Positions 50,006 through 58,977 of a DNA stretch of 64,000 nucleotides are shown in pieces (the first letter of the stretch is position 1; each line of letters starts with the position of its first letter). A model generated the notes under the pieces. That model was not told the origin of the DNA, made no database searches, and saw only the letters and a list, made by a program, of their open reading frames with translations. The stretch is from Rariglobus sp041662485. GTDB lineage: Bacteria > Verrucomicrobiota > Verrucomicrobiia > Opitutales > Opitutaceae. The translations under genes were made by a program, and so were the position numbers. Location of the stretch: contig JBAZSJ010000002.1 of assembly GCA_041662485.1 (NCBI GenBank), positions 1 to 64,000 of the forward strand, given 5' to 3'.

Positions 50006-51268
50006 ATGGCAAAGACCGGAAAAAACCACCTGCGTCGCTGGGAATACCCGGCCGGTTCCAGTATTCGCGTCCGAGAAATCATCAACCGTTATGGCGGCGT
50101 GGACAGTGGGCTCTCCTACCGCGTCACCATCCCCGCACGACTCGCGGGCAAGCGACGGTTCAAGCAATTCACCAATGTCGAGGCGGCCGAAGCCTGGGCC
50201 AAGGATCAGCATGACGGCATTCTCAAGGACGGACAAAAACATTTTAAGCTTACTCCGGCAGAACGCGACGACGCTCTGCTTGCCCTCTCCGCGCTTGAAG
50301 GCACCGGGTTGTCTCTCTCCCAAGCGGCCGCTTTGGCAAAAAAACACCATCGGCCATCCGCAGGACAATTCACCGTTCGTCAGATCGTCGATAAACTCCT
50401 TGCCGAAAAAGAAGCCGAAAACCTGCGTCAGCGTTCCTTGGGCGATTTGCGCAACCGCCTGGACATCTTCTGCCAGAGCTTTGGCGAACACCAGATCAAG
50501 GATGTCACGCACACCGACTTCGAACAATGGTTGCGTGATCTTCGCGGCATTTCCGCCAAAAGCAGCGAGGGACTTTCCGCACGCTCAAAGAAAAACTACC
50601 TCGTCACCATCCGCACGTTTTTCAACTATGCCATCGCGAAAGGCTATCACGGCACGGAAAATCCGACTGCAAACATCAGCACTCCCAAGATCGACTGGCA
50701 GCTTCCCTCGATTCTGACCGTCAAAGAATCACACAGGCTACTGACCGCGGCACGCAGCGAGCAGAAAGGCAAATTGCTCCCCGCCGTAATCCTCGGCCTG
50801 TTTGCCGGTATTCGCTCCAATGAAATCACGCGCCTCGATTGGAGCGCCATCGACCTTGACGAAGGAATTCTGACCATTGGGCCGGAAATCGCCAAGAAAC
50901 GACGCCTGCGTGTGCTGGAGTTGATGCCCAACTGTATCGCATGGCTCAAAACCATCCCCAATCGCCAAGGACGCGTCGCCCCAGCCAAGTTTCCCATGAG
51001 ATGGACTGTCTTCGTCAAAAAGGCGGGATTCCCAGACTGGGGAGAAAACCGCTCCAACGCCATGCGTCACAGTTTCGGCTCCTACCACTACGCGCTCTAT
51101 TCTGACGCCGCCAAAACATCGGCCATGCTCGGACACCGCACCAACGACCAGGTCCTTTTCGACAGTTACCGCTCCCTTGCCCGCAAGAAGGACGCCGACG
51201 AGTATTTCGGGATTCTGCCCGAGGCCGCGAAGAAGGCAAAGCCAACCACGACCAAAAAACTGCGGTGA
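50006..51268 (+). CDS. Tyrosine recombinase/integrase
   Basis: A 420-residue site-specific recombinase. A SAM-like core-binding domain covers about 120-215, and the catalytic domain 235-405 has R270 (FAGIRSNEI), R354-H355 (NAMRHSF), LGHR with H377 and nucleophile Y388 (FDSYRSL). The first His of the usual HxLRH box is Asn here. The N-terminal 100 residues would bind arm sites. It lies immediately downstream of tRNA-His in the same orientation, the standard position of an island integrase. Its stop overlaps a small downstream frame by GTGA. Confidence 0.92.
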   Translation: MAKTGKNHLRRWEYPAGSSIRVREIINRYGGVDSGLSYRVTIPARLAGKRRFKQFTNVEAAEAWAKDQHDGILKDGQKHFKLTPAERDDALLALSALEGTGLSLSQAAALAKKHHRPSAGQFTVRQIVDKLLAEKEAENLRQRSLGDLRNRLDIFCQSFGEHQIKDVTHTDFEQWLRDLRGISAKSSEGLSARSKKNYLVTIRTFFNYAIAKGYHGTENPTANISTPKIDWQLPSILTVKESHRLLTAARSEQKGKLLPAVILGLFAGIRSNEITRLDWSAIDLDEGILTIGPEIAKKRRLRVLELMPNCIAWLKTIPNRQGRVAPAKFPMRWTVFVKKAGFPDWGENRSNAMRHSFGSYHYALYSDAAKTSAMLGHRTNDQVLFDSYRSLARKKDADEYFGILPEAAKKAKPTTTKKLR

Positions 51269-51501
51269 TACCCAAGCAACAGATTGTGCAGCAATCGCCC
51301 ATGCCTACGGGCTATTTTATTGCCAAGAGTCCGCTTTCTATTTCCTCAACAAAATTTGATGCGTTGAAAAATTGGGGAGAGCCAAGCAGCCGGGAAAATG
51401 TGGGCGGTGCTGAAGTTCTTGTATACGAGTCAAACCAATCATCAATACGAATGGAGTATTCAGGAGAAAAGCTGAAAGCGATTATCGAGAGGGCGAAATA
51501 A
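51265..51501 (+). CDS. Small protein of unknown function
   Basis: A frame of 78 residues from a GTG overlapping the integrase stop, or 66 from ATG 51301 (MPTGYFIAKSPLSISS), which looks the more natural start. It has a mixed composition (GEPSSRENVGGAEVLVYES) with no recognisable motif. Only one base separates it from the next gene, so the two are likely a pair. Confidence 0.45.
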   Translation: MIPKQQIVQQSPMPTGYFIAKSPLSISSTKFDALKNWGEPSSRENVGGAEVLVYESNQSSIRMEYSGEKLKAIIERAK

Positions 51502-51502
51502 C

Positions 51503-52057
51503 ATGAGAGGCGTTTTATTTAAAAAAGAACTCACCGCAATAATGAGCGGGATGGACCCGCTAGAAAAAATCGAAGACATCGAGACGATGTATGAGATCAT
51601 CATTCGCCGTCGGCTCTACCGATTGGCAACCCATCCCTTATCCGCCCTCTCTCACGAACGAATCGCATTAATATCACTTTGCTTTATGGGTTTTCCGGGG
51701 AAAACCGCCGCTTATGCTTCTGAAATGAAGGTAATGCGTCGTCAATTTGCGGGTATTCATCGCGACGTTAAACTACAATCCAAATTCCGCTCACTATTGA
51801 AGCCGGAACTGCTACTCGCTCACTCGCCTAGCGCTCTCAGATTCACCTCGATTACTAACATATTTAAGATAAAATGGGGAGGAGAAGGCCCGGCACCAAT
51901 AGCAAGAACGAAGCCCCCTGTCACTCCACCAACAGTAACGGCACGTGCCTTTGGCTCCAGACTACGAGGGAAGGCTGTTAAGAAAGGTTTTCAATATACA
52001 AGGGCGACCAGAGCAAGTTCAAGAAAAAGGGTTTCCGTATCCTCGTCAAAGGCTTAA
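51503..52057 (+). CDS. Hypothetical basic protein on the island
   Basis: A 184-residue protein, helical in its first 100 residues (MDPLEKIEDIETMYEIIIRRRLYRL) and Pro/Arg/Ser-rich at the end (TRATRASSRKRVSVSS). Not recognised. AT-richer than core genes, as is the whole island. Confidence 0.5.
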   Translation: MRGVLFKKELTAIMSGMDPLEKIEDIETMYEIIIRRRLYRLATHPLSALSHERIALISLCFMGFPGKTAAYASEMKVMRRQFAGIHRDVKLQSKFRSLLKPELLLAHSPSALRFTSITNIFKIKWGGEGPAPIARTKPPVTPPTVTARAFGSRLRGKAVKKGFQYTRATRASSRKRVSVSSSKA

Positions 52058-52083
52058 GATAATTTCGTCCATCCTCGTGGTTA

Positions 52084-52722
52084 TCAGGAGCCGCCCACCG
52101 ATGACGAACGGTCACTTTCAATCCTAGCCGGATGCAACCGGCACTCCCTCGCACAAAATTGACGTATCGCTGGATCGCTGCATCCATACCCACGATACAT
52201 TCTCGCCCGAAAAGCACTGTTTACCTGAGCGGTTATTTCGCCAACCGAAATGCGCTGTTTGCCGTCCGTGGGCGCATTTTTCTGCCCCCACGAACTGAGC
52301 ACTGCCAAAACCGCGTCACGTGGCAACCCAGCAAGTCGCAGCGCCACCGCCAGACGAAAACATGCCACCCGTTGAAACTCCCCTACCCCTGCCGCCAACA
52401 TCCGTTGTGAACACGGCGGCAAGCCGTAGGTATGCCAAAGAAACCCAGGCTCTGCTGCCGAAGGCGGAGTAATCACATGACTTGGGGTTGTCAGCGGCTC
52501 ACTGGCCACCACCGACTGTTCGACGATTTCACCAGGAACACTGACCTTCACTGATGCAAGGTATGCCCATTGGTTTTTTACAGGTGTAAATGCGTCATCA
52601 ACGAACACCGTTTTCCCGCTCTCAACCAACGCCCCAAATAATGGCAGGTTGATGAAATTCCCGCATTCACCGTGCACCAGCCTGTCCTGCTTGGGAAATA
52701 CTTCTACGCGCCCCATACCTAG
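52084..52722 (-). pseudogene. 3' part of an IS-interrupted AEP-type primase
   Basis: Continues the primase frame after the IS element. GMGRVEVFPKQDRLVHGECGNFINLPLFG and KTVFVDDAFTPVKNQWAYL match the archaeo-eukaryotic primase domain seen in TOTE-type and mobile-element primases. The C-terminal part has a Cys in PPCSQRML, then YGCSDPAIRQFCARECRLH, a four-Cys pattern like the iron-sulphur or zinc region of primase C-terminal domains. The open frame extends upstream into the IS only by chance. The gene was about 340 residues when intact. Confidence 0.7.
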
Positions 52723-54279
52723 CAGCCTGTCGGACTTGAGATGGCAAGGAGGAGCGAAGTGAGAGGGATCAAGACGGCGTGCATGTTTTTCTGGGAGTGG
52801 ATGACGGGAAGAAGTGAAGGATTGGGAGTGATTGGGTCGGTCGTGCGCACCGCCGGGCGGTTTTACGCGGTGCTTAGGTCCGCGCCGAGGTGGTGGAGGC
52901 GTTTGAGGTTGTAGGCCAGGCACACCAAGTCCCATTCGAGCGAGACTTTGGCCAGACCTCGCAACGAGAAGCGCCGGAAGCCGAGCGCTTCTTTGATGAT
53001 CCCGAAGACCGGTTCGACGGTTTGCTGGCGCAGTTTGTAGAGCGCCCGACCGGCGGTGGTGGCGGTGCGGTGGCGAAGGTGTTGGGCAAAGGGTGCGTCG
53101 GGTGCTGGCGCGGCGGGCTCGTCGTGTTTTTCGAGTTGGTCCACGGTGCGGCCGTGGGCTTCGCGTTGCACTGCTGCGAGCACGGTCAGACCCGGCGTGT
53201 CGGTTTCCACCGCCCGGATCGCCGCTTCGCTCACAAAGCCGCTGTCGATGAGCACGTGCGCGGGGCTCACGTGACCGCGCACTTCGGCGAGGGTCGGGCG
53301 CAGTTGGTTTTTATCATTGGTGGCTTGGGCCACGCGGGCCCCCACGATCAGTCGCGAGTCGGTCTCGACGCCGGCCTGCGCGTTGAAGGCCTGCTGGAAG
53401 CCGTCCTTGGTCGGCATGATGCGGCTGTCCCCGTCGGTAAAGTTGACCTGGTCGTCGGCCGCAGGCCCCGGATCGGGCGCTTTGGGCGGCCGGCCCTTCG
53501 GAGGTTTGCCCGCTTCACGTTTGGCCTGCCTGGCCTCGTAGTCGGCCTGCTCGGCCTGGAAGCGCGCGTAGGCGCGCGCTTCCATCTCGGCCTTCGCCTG
53601 CAACAGCCTCGCCTTGCGCTCCTGCCTGCGCGCCACCTCGTCGGGGATCGACAGCCCGTCCTGGAGCGGGACCGCGTCGGCTTGCTCGGCCTTGGCCAAA
53701 AGCTGCGCGATCTCCACGTCGAGGGTTTGCAGGGCCTTCGTCGCGTGGCCGTGGCTCGTCGCCGAGTGCTTGCTGGCGTTGGCCAGGACCTTCGTTCCGT
53801 CAATGGCCACCGTCACGCCCCCGAGCCTCAAGACTCCGCAGCCGGCGGCCAGCTCCAGCACCTGCGCGAACGCGCGGTGCAAGAGCGCGCCGTTTTTGCG
53901 CCGGAATGCACAGAGCGTGTCGTGGTCGGGATGGGTGTCCGCACACAACAAGCGCACCGCCACGTTCTCGTGGCTGGCCCTCTCGATCTGCCGGCTCGAA
54001 AACACTCCCGTCGCATAGCTGTAAACCAACAGCGCGAGCAGCAGCCTCGGCGGATACTGCGCACTGCCCGTCCCCCGCTCGTTCACCGCCGCCTCGCTCA
54101 CGTCGATCAACTCCATCGCATCCATCACAAAATGCACCAGGTGATCCGCCGGCACCCATTCCCTCATGTTCGGCGGCAAGAGCAGTTCGGTGTCCCGATC
54201 CACGTTTACAAACTTTATCATATCCTACTATATAGCAAATACTAGGCCACTTTATGATCTAAGTCCGACAGGCTGCTAG
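52719..54279 (-). mobile_element. IS1182-type insertion sequence with CTAG target duplication
   Basis: Terminal inverted repeats CAGCCTGTCGGACTT (52723-52737) and its complement (54261-54275) bound a 1553-base element. CTAG flanks it on both sides (52719-52722, 54276-54279). Removing the element and one CTAG restores a continuous primase reading frame (VLVAL then GMGRVEV). It carries one transposase gene. Confidence 0.92.
52863..54221 (-). CDS. IS1182-family transposase
   Basis: A 452-residue DDE transposase, apparently intact. The N-terminal NMREWVPADHLVHFVMDAME and YPPRLLLALLVYSYATGVFSSRQIE are typical of the family. Catalytic residues are probably D in VAIDGTKVLA, D in HVLIDSGFVSE and E in EPVFGIIKEALGFRRF. 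A charged coiled-coil insert (about 175-250) separates the first two. GC-rich unlike the island around it, so it arrived separately, perhaps from this chromosome. Confidence 0.92.
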   Translation of the reverse strand: MIKFVNVDRDTELLLPPNMREWVPADHLVHFVMDAMELIDVSEAAVNERGTGSAQYPPRLLLALLVYSYATGVFSSRQIERASHENVAVRLLCADTHPDHDTLCAFRRKNGALLHRAFAQVLELAAGCGVLRLGGVTVAIDGTKVLANASKHSATSHGHATKALQTLDVEIAQLLAKAEQADAVPLQDGLSIPDEVARRQERKARLLQAKAEMEARAYARFQAEQADYEARQAKREAGKPPKGRPPKAPDPGPAADDQVNFTDGDSRIMPTKDGFQQAFNAQAGVETDSRLIVGARVAQATNDKNQLRPTLAEVRGHVSPAHVLIDSGFVSEAAIRAVETDTPGLTVLAAVQREAHGRTVDQLEKHDEPAAPAPDAPFAQHLRHRTATTAGRALYKLRQQTVEPVFGIIKEALGFRRFSLRGLAKVSLEWDLVCLAYNLKRLHHLGADLSTA

Positions 54280-54662
54280 AGCGACCAAAACACCCGTCAA
54301 ATGCCCACGGACCAGTGCTGCGGACGTCGGCTGATCAAAAAAGAACCAGCAGTGATACCCTTTCGATTTGCTGCGCTCCACATGGGCGTGAAATCCACGT
54401 GCTTGGACCGAACGCACAAATCCCGCGACGGTCGTTTGGTCGGGCACGTCAAAATCAACGACCCAAACCGAACCACATCAGTCATCAACGGGTAAATCCC
54501 CAACGGACGGATACCGCGCACATGCTGGGCAATCACGCTGTCCATCACCGTGCCTTTCACCTGCCAAGAACGCTTCGTCGCAGGATCATACGTGCCGTAA
54601 ATATCGGTGCGTCCACAAAAGAGTCGGCGCAACAGAGTGATGCGGGAGGCGATGTCGTCCAT
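54276..54662 (-). pseudogene. 5' part of an IS-interrupted, frameshifted AEP-type primase
   Basis: Begins MDDIASRITLLRRLFCGRTD, then GIYPLMTDVV in one frame. About 54467-54475 the frame slips by one base, and VWVVDFDVPDQTTVAGFVRSV...GYHCWFFFDQPTSAALV continues in another. The VDFD metal-binding motif and WFFF block belong to archaeo-eukaryotic-type primases. The slip is a one-base loss or a sequencing error; the IS at 52719-54279 breaks the gene independently. Confidence 0.7.
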
Positions 54663-54731
54663 GCACCACGTCAGCGGCAGACGGTGTCGTGAGATTTCAG
54701 CACGGACAGTCCGGCCAGTCGCCAGCGACTG

Positions 54732-54980
54732 CTATCGCTTCGCAAAAAAATCAGCCACGGTGATTCGCAAGGCAGCGGCCAGTGCGACAAGCTCGTAATC
54801 GAGCACATACCGATTGCGATTTTCAATGCGTCCCAACGCTGAACGATCCAACACAACACCGCGCGCAGCCAGTCTGCCCGCTAAATCTTCCAACGTAACC
54901 TGTGGATTTTGGGCGAGTCGGATTTCCCTCAGTTTTTGACCGATCAGATTACGTCCTGAAATTTCGGAAGTTTTCTTCAT
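54732..54980 (-). CDS. XRE-family transcriptional regulator
   Basis: An 82-residue single helix-turn-helix protein: IGQKLREIRLAQNPQVTLEDLAGRLAARGVVLDRSALGRIENRNRYVLDYELVALAAAL has the Cro/CI fold with recognition helix about DRSALGRIEN. It lies 69 bases upstream of the primase remnant. A perfect palindrome sits two bases before its start codon, so self-repression is likely. It may govern island maintenance or excision genes. Confidence 0.88.
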   Translation of the reverse strand: MKKTSEISGRNLIGQKLREIRLAQNPQVTLEDLAGRLAARGVVLDRSALGRIENRNRYVLDYELVALAAALRITVADFFAKR

Positions 54981-54982
54981 GA

Positions 54983-55009
54983 GTCAATGGGTGAAAATCA
55001 CCCATTGAC
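54983..55009. promoter_or_regulatory. 27-bp perfect palindrome, probable XRE operator
   Basis: GTCAATGGGTGA and TCACCCATTGAC flank AAA, ending two bases upstream of the XRE start codon, over the expected ribosome-binding region. The core TGGGTGAAAATCACCC is echoed at 55034. Confidence 0.7.
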
Positions 55010-55033
55010 ACTATCCGATTCCTCGCCCCACAG

Positions 55034-55049
55034 TGGGTGGACTTCACCC
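55034..55049. promoter_or_regulatory. Second operator-like site
   Basis: TGGGTGGACTTCACCC matches the core of the first palindrome (TGGGTGAAAATCACCC) at 13 of 16 positions, 46 bases away. Two sites would allow cooperative binding, and could also affect the divergent gene at 55277. The rest of 55050-55276 holds only an AT-rich promoter-like stretch (GTATATAAATTC near 55245). Confidence 0.5.
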
Positions 55050-55276
55050 GCGTAAAACATTTCAGCTCCCCCCATGACATTTCGCGACCTGTTTGGACAT
55101 CCGCCATCCCCTATCCGCCCGACAGACGAACGCATGAAAACGCAACCGCGACCCTGTTGCAATCGCACCACGACCCAAGATCCAGGCGTCGGCCGCACCA
55201 TCAACAACCGCTAGAATCACTGCAAAGTAACAACAAACCGAAAAGTATATAAATTCTAACATTCATACAGAGTGCT

Positions 55277-56191
55277 ATGAAAAGCCCTCACTCACTGACT
55301 TCGATTCTCGATGCGGCAAAGAATGTTTGGAAACCTGCGCTGCTTGCAGGCGCTCTCGCGATCACGCCGGCGCTTGCCCGAGCACAAACGACACTTACCA
55401 ATAACACCGTTCAAAGTGGTAGTGCCGGTGCGACGGTTGTCGGCGTTGCCACAACCCCGACGAGCAATTATATCGTTGACCAGTATTTGACCACGGGAAT
55501 TACAAAACCGGATAATCAAAATCAAACGGCTATCTACGGCAATGCCGACTTGGGAAACATCGTTGCAGCGGGGAGCTACGACGCCACGAGTCACTTGGAA
55601 TTAGGCGTCAACGCGGGCGTGAGCACGCTCTATCGCGTCAACAATCCAGACGGGCAAATTCTCGATTCATGGAATTTTGGCAGCACGATTTTTAACGGCG
55701 TCACATCCAAAGTTGCTGGCAAAACGTATCTGTCCCAAGCGGACGGCTCGGTCGCCAGTTTTGATTTTGCATCGACGCTCGTGGACACCGGTCGATCCAT
55801 TGGTGCAGGCCGTATCCTTGCCGATGCTTACACGTTGCAAGGGAACAGCACGCCTCGGCTTCTTGCGGTTTCTGGCTACGACGTTTTCGATTTTGGCTCG
55901 GATGGGTCACATATTAATTACGCTGCCTCGAATTCAATTGTCGGTTCCTTTGCCGATGTAGTGCTCGACTCAAACGAAAATCTCACACCCGGCAGTGCGC
56001 AGAAAATCTGGGGAGCTTACAATTCGAGTGGTGCCGGATGGATAGCTGGCTTTGATGGGTTTAGCTCAGCAGCAGTCCCCGAACCTGCCACCTGCACAGG
56101 TCTAGCCGGAAGCGCGGCACTGTTGGCAGCTGCCGCACTACGACGCCGAAAACAACCGTCCGTCGAGACAGAAAAGCCTTACCGAAAATAA
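55277..56191 (+). CDS. PEP-CTERM sorting-domain protein
   Basis: A 304-residue exported protein. It has a signal peptide (about 1-36, ending ALARAQ), a beta-rich repetitive middle part (Thr/Asn/Gly-rich) and a C-terminal sorting tripartite signal: VPEPATCTG, a hydrophobic helix LAGSAALLAAAAL and RRRK. PEP-CTERM proteins are cut by an exosortase and delivered to the cell surface or matrix. No exosortase gene lies in this window, so it must rely on one elsewhere. About 14 residues follow the RRRK, a little longer than usual. Confidence 0.85.
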   Translation: MKSPHSLTSILDAAKNVWKPALLAGALAITPALARAQTTLTNNTVQSGSAGATVVGVATTPTSNYIVDQYLTTGITKPDNQNQTAIYGNADLGNIVAAGSYDATSHLELGVNAGVSTLYRVNNPDGQILDSWNFGSTIFNGVTSKVAGKTYLSQADGSVASFDFASTLVDTGRSIGAGRILADAYTLQGNSTPRLLAVSGYDVFDFGSDGSHINYAASNSIVGSFADVVLDSNENLTPGSAQKIWGAYNSSGAGWIAGFDGFSSAAVPEPATCTGLAGSAALLAAAALRRRKQPSVETEKPYRK

Positions 56192-56241
56192 GACCGAGCC
56201 GACGCGAACATTTATAAATTCCACTCACGGCAAACGATGCC

Positions 56242-58920
56242 GTGATAAAAAACGCATGGAGTTTGGCAGTTGGCATTCTGCTCTGTCTTTTTGCTCTCCC
56301 ACTCGTCAACGCCGGATCAATTTCATGGGGTGTTGCTTACGGGACTATCGACCCCGCGTGGCAGACCGTTATCAAGGGTATCAATTACAGTACCTCGACT
56401 ACGTTTAATCTTTCTCCTTACGAAACGCTCAATGTTTCCCTGACGACGACGTGTTATACCGGTGAGTGCGGACAGTTGATTCATGTATTAACGACAAAAG
56501 TGGCGATAGGATTTCAGACCACTCGCGATATCCTCCTCACGACTTCCTCCGTCCTGTGCCCTGCCCTTTACGCGGCACCAGCCAGCCCGTCGTCATGCAC
56601 GTTCAATGTTTCAATAGCATCCAATTCAAGTAAGACATTCGGGTTTAATCTGAGTGTTCAAGCCGTTCCTACCGGGAGTATTGCCAGCAAACTCACCGCA
56701 CGCGTCTCCAACACGCTCCAGCTTCAAAATTATCTCGTCCCGGTCACCTGCACCGACGGAACATCGAAAACTGATCTATTCGCGGGTGTCTATTGTAAGC
56801 CAAGTAATACTTCAACGTGCGACAGCACCTGTGCGCCGATACTCAACGGTTACGTCTTGGATTTTAACGGTGCCAATGCACTGAGTGAACCCAACTGGAT
56901 TGCCATTCCACCGCAACCGTTCAACGGCACTGTCGGGTGGTTTTCACCAATAGCGGCTGGCTTTGAGAAAACAAACCTCATCGTGAACCCCTCGATACCC
57001 GATAAACTTCTGGGCGATTACCAAGTCTTCAATACGAGCACCGTTGGTATCAATGCCCGAATCACACCGGCGACATACAATGTTACCTATTACTACGGCG
57101 GACTCCAAAGCACCATCACCCAACCCGTCACGGCGACGATTGTAAGCGACGGCGGAAACTTCACAACGGCACTCCCAAGTGTCCCGCCCGACGGCTCGAT
57201 CACGCAAATTAACCAACCCGATGTCAAAATTCTCGGAAATTTCTCGGTCGCATTTACCAAACCGAACTCTGGCCTTGGTGTAATCAGCGCAATCGTTCTC
57301 AGATGCACCGTCCCTGCTGTGCCTGTCCCATTTGTCGACAATAATTGCGACGGTTCCGTCGATTATGTCGAAAAGCTCTGCTCGGATTTGAACGTCAACC
57401 AATGGCTCATCCAACAACTCGACGATTTGGGATATACGAGCACCAGCACGTTGTTTACCGCTGGCCTGCAAACAGCCGTCGAAACCTATGCCAGTGACGC
57501 CGCTCGAAACCTTTCCAATACCGCAACGCTTCCACGGCAATCCACAGACATTGATCCCAATGCGTTGTATAAACAGACAACACAGCAAGTGAGCAGTGAC
57601 GGGGCAATTATCAACATCGGCACGTCAACCGAGGACAACAAATACACCGGCGGCTATTATTCAATTCCTCATCCCGCTCCATCGCTCTTGGCCAATGCAA
57701 TCCAAGTCACCGCCGATTATGCACCGCCTGCACTCGTTTCCCTACTAGTCCAACGCCCCGGTCTGTTATTTGCGAACGTCTCCGGGCAATTCTCCCAAAT
57801 TTACAAATCCTGTAATCCCAAGTCATCGGATATTTGCTCGGGTCAAAAAGGGTGTTGTTGGGACGGGGTATTTTACAATAACGGCCAACAGGTGTTTGTG
57901 AATTTAACCACGCAAACAGTCATGTATAACGCGTCAGGGTCACAACCGTGGAACATGCAATGTATCGCGCATTCCCCCGGACAGTGGACAGCCGCTGCCG
58001 CACTGGGAACGAATACCTGCACCCCGACTGATTACGTTTACTGCGCCCAGGACGGACCAGAATACACCGCACGCATCCCTTACTCCAATGCCACAACAGG
58101 TATTCGGTCGTATTGTTTTGATAATGGCTCGGGAATCATGTTTCAAAATATCCCGTCAGCCGCCGGTTACCAAGATATTGCAGCCGCTGTGCCCGAAATC
58201 TGCGCCGGCGGTATCAACTCCATCGACAATAACTGCAACGCCTACCGATTTTTCGTTCGAGAGGCAGGCACACTCAACTACGGCAAACTCAATGTGAGCG
58301 AGACAATCTTGGACGTCTCCCAAGATATTGACGCATTTGACGCCAGTTGCGCAGCAACCGTCACGATCAATATGAGTGATGAAGCCGGCGCACCGCTCTC
58401 CACTGTCACCGTCACACAATACCTCATGTCGCCAGCGGGAATTGAGCAGGAATATAATCACACCATGACGGACGCGAACGGACTGGCAGTCTTTCCCGCA
58501 CCGGCAACCACCTTCAAATTCATCGCGACGCGCTCGGGCTACAATCCGGATTCGATCACCGTAAAATTGAATTACTCGGGATCGCCATATTACGAGATGA
58601 AGCTCACGCAGGGCAACTGTAACAGTGACTGCACTACGACAGCAAATCCAACGCTCTGCTCCGCCGCGTGTGACGGGGTCAACGGATGCGGATTTTCACC
58701 GGGACTTGCACCATTCCTCGACGGTAAACCCGCAAATATCAATTACTACATCGAATCGTTGAATGTGAACGTTCTCACCTGCGAAGGAACTCCGACATCG
58801 GCCGCGAGCGGCATCAGTGCGCAGATCGCTTGCCCTACAGGCAAAACGTTGCTCGTCATTGAACGAGCCGTGCTCAAGGACGGGAAACCGGTCAAACTCG
58901 TGATTCCGATTTGTAAGTAA
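56242..58920 (+). CDS. Large secreted Cys-rich beta protein, archaeal in style
   Basis: An 892-residue protein with a signal peptide (1-24, ALPLVNA). It is very rich in Asn-X-Ser/Thr and aromatic residues. It carries MopE-like PFVDNNCDGSVDYVEKLC, a later IDNNCNAYRFFVREAGT, a carboxypeptidase-regulatory-like beta domain (about 700-790, DEAGAPLSTVTVTQY...TDANGLAVFPAP), and a Cys cluster CNSDCTTTANPTLCSAACDG. That last pattern is common in predicted surface proteins of DPANN archaea. Start is GTG 56242. AT-rich compared with the core genome. Surface adhesion or cell-cell contact is a guess. Confidence 0.6.
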   Translation: MIKNAWSLAVGILLCLFALPLVNAGSISWGVAYGTIDPAWQTVIKGINYSTSTTFNLSPYETLNVSLTTTCYTGECGQLIHVLTTKVAIGFQTTRDILLTTSSVLCPALYAAPASPSSCTFNVSIASNSSKTFGFNLSVQAVPTGSIASKLTARVSNTLQLQNYLVPVTCTDGTSKTDLFAGVYCKPSNTSTCDSTCAPILNGYVLDFNGANALSEPNWIAIPPQPFNGTVGWFSPIAAGFEKTNLIVNPSIPDKLLGDYQVFNTSTVGINARITPATYNVTYYYGGLQSTITQPVTATIVSDGGNFTTALPSVPPDGSITQINQPDVKILGNFSVAFTKPNSGLGVISAIVLRCTVPAVPVPFVDNNCDGSVDYVEKLCSDLNVNQWLIQQLDDLGYTSTSTLFTAGLQTAVETYASDAARNLSNTATLPRQSTDIDPNALYKQTTQQVSSDGAIINIGTSTEDNKYTGGYYSIPHPAPSLLANAIQVTADYAPPALVSLLVQRPGLLFANVSGQFSQIYKSCNPKSSDICSGQKGCCWDGVFYNNGQQVFVNLTTQTVMYNASGSQPWNMQCIAHSPGQWTAAAALGTNTCTPTDYVYCAQDGPEYTARIPYSNATTGIRSYCFDNGSGIMFQNIPSAAGYQDIAAAVPEICAGGINSIDNNCNAYRFFVREAGTLNYGKLNVSETILDVSQDIDAFDASCAATVTINMSDEAGAPLSTVTVTQYLMSPAGIEQEYNHTMTDANGLAVFPAPATTFKFIATRSGYNPDSITVKLNYSGSPYYEMKLTQGNCNSDCTTTANPTLCSAACDGVNGCGFSPGLAPFLDGKPANINYYIESLNVNVLTCEGTPTSAASGISAQIACPTGKTLLVIERAVLKDGKPVKLVIPICK

Positions 58921-58977
58921 TTCGCTTGACCGTTAATCAGGTGTTTTTTATCGACAGTTATCCAACGCGCCCACGGC

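Noticed and set aside
52723..52935. Extended primase N-terminus (Pro/Arg-rich) reading from inside the IS
   Set aside because: These residues come from the IS end; the true upstream frame is on the other side of the element, as the exact CTAG join shows.
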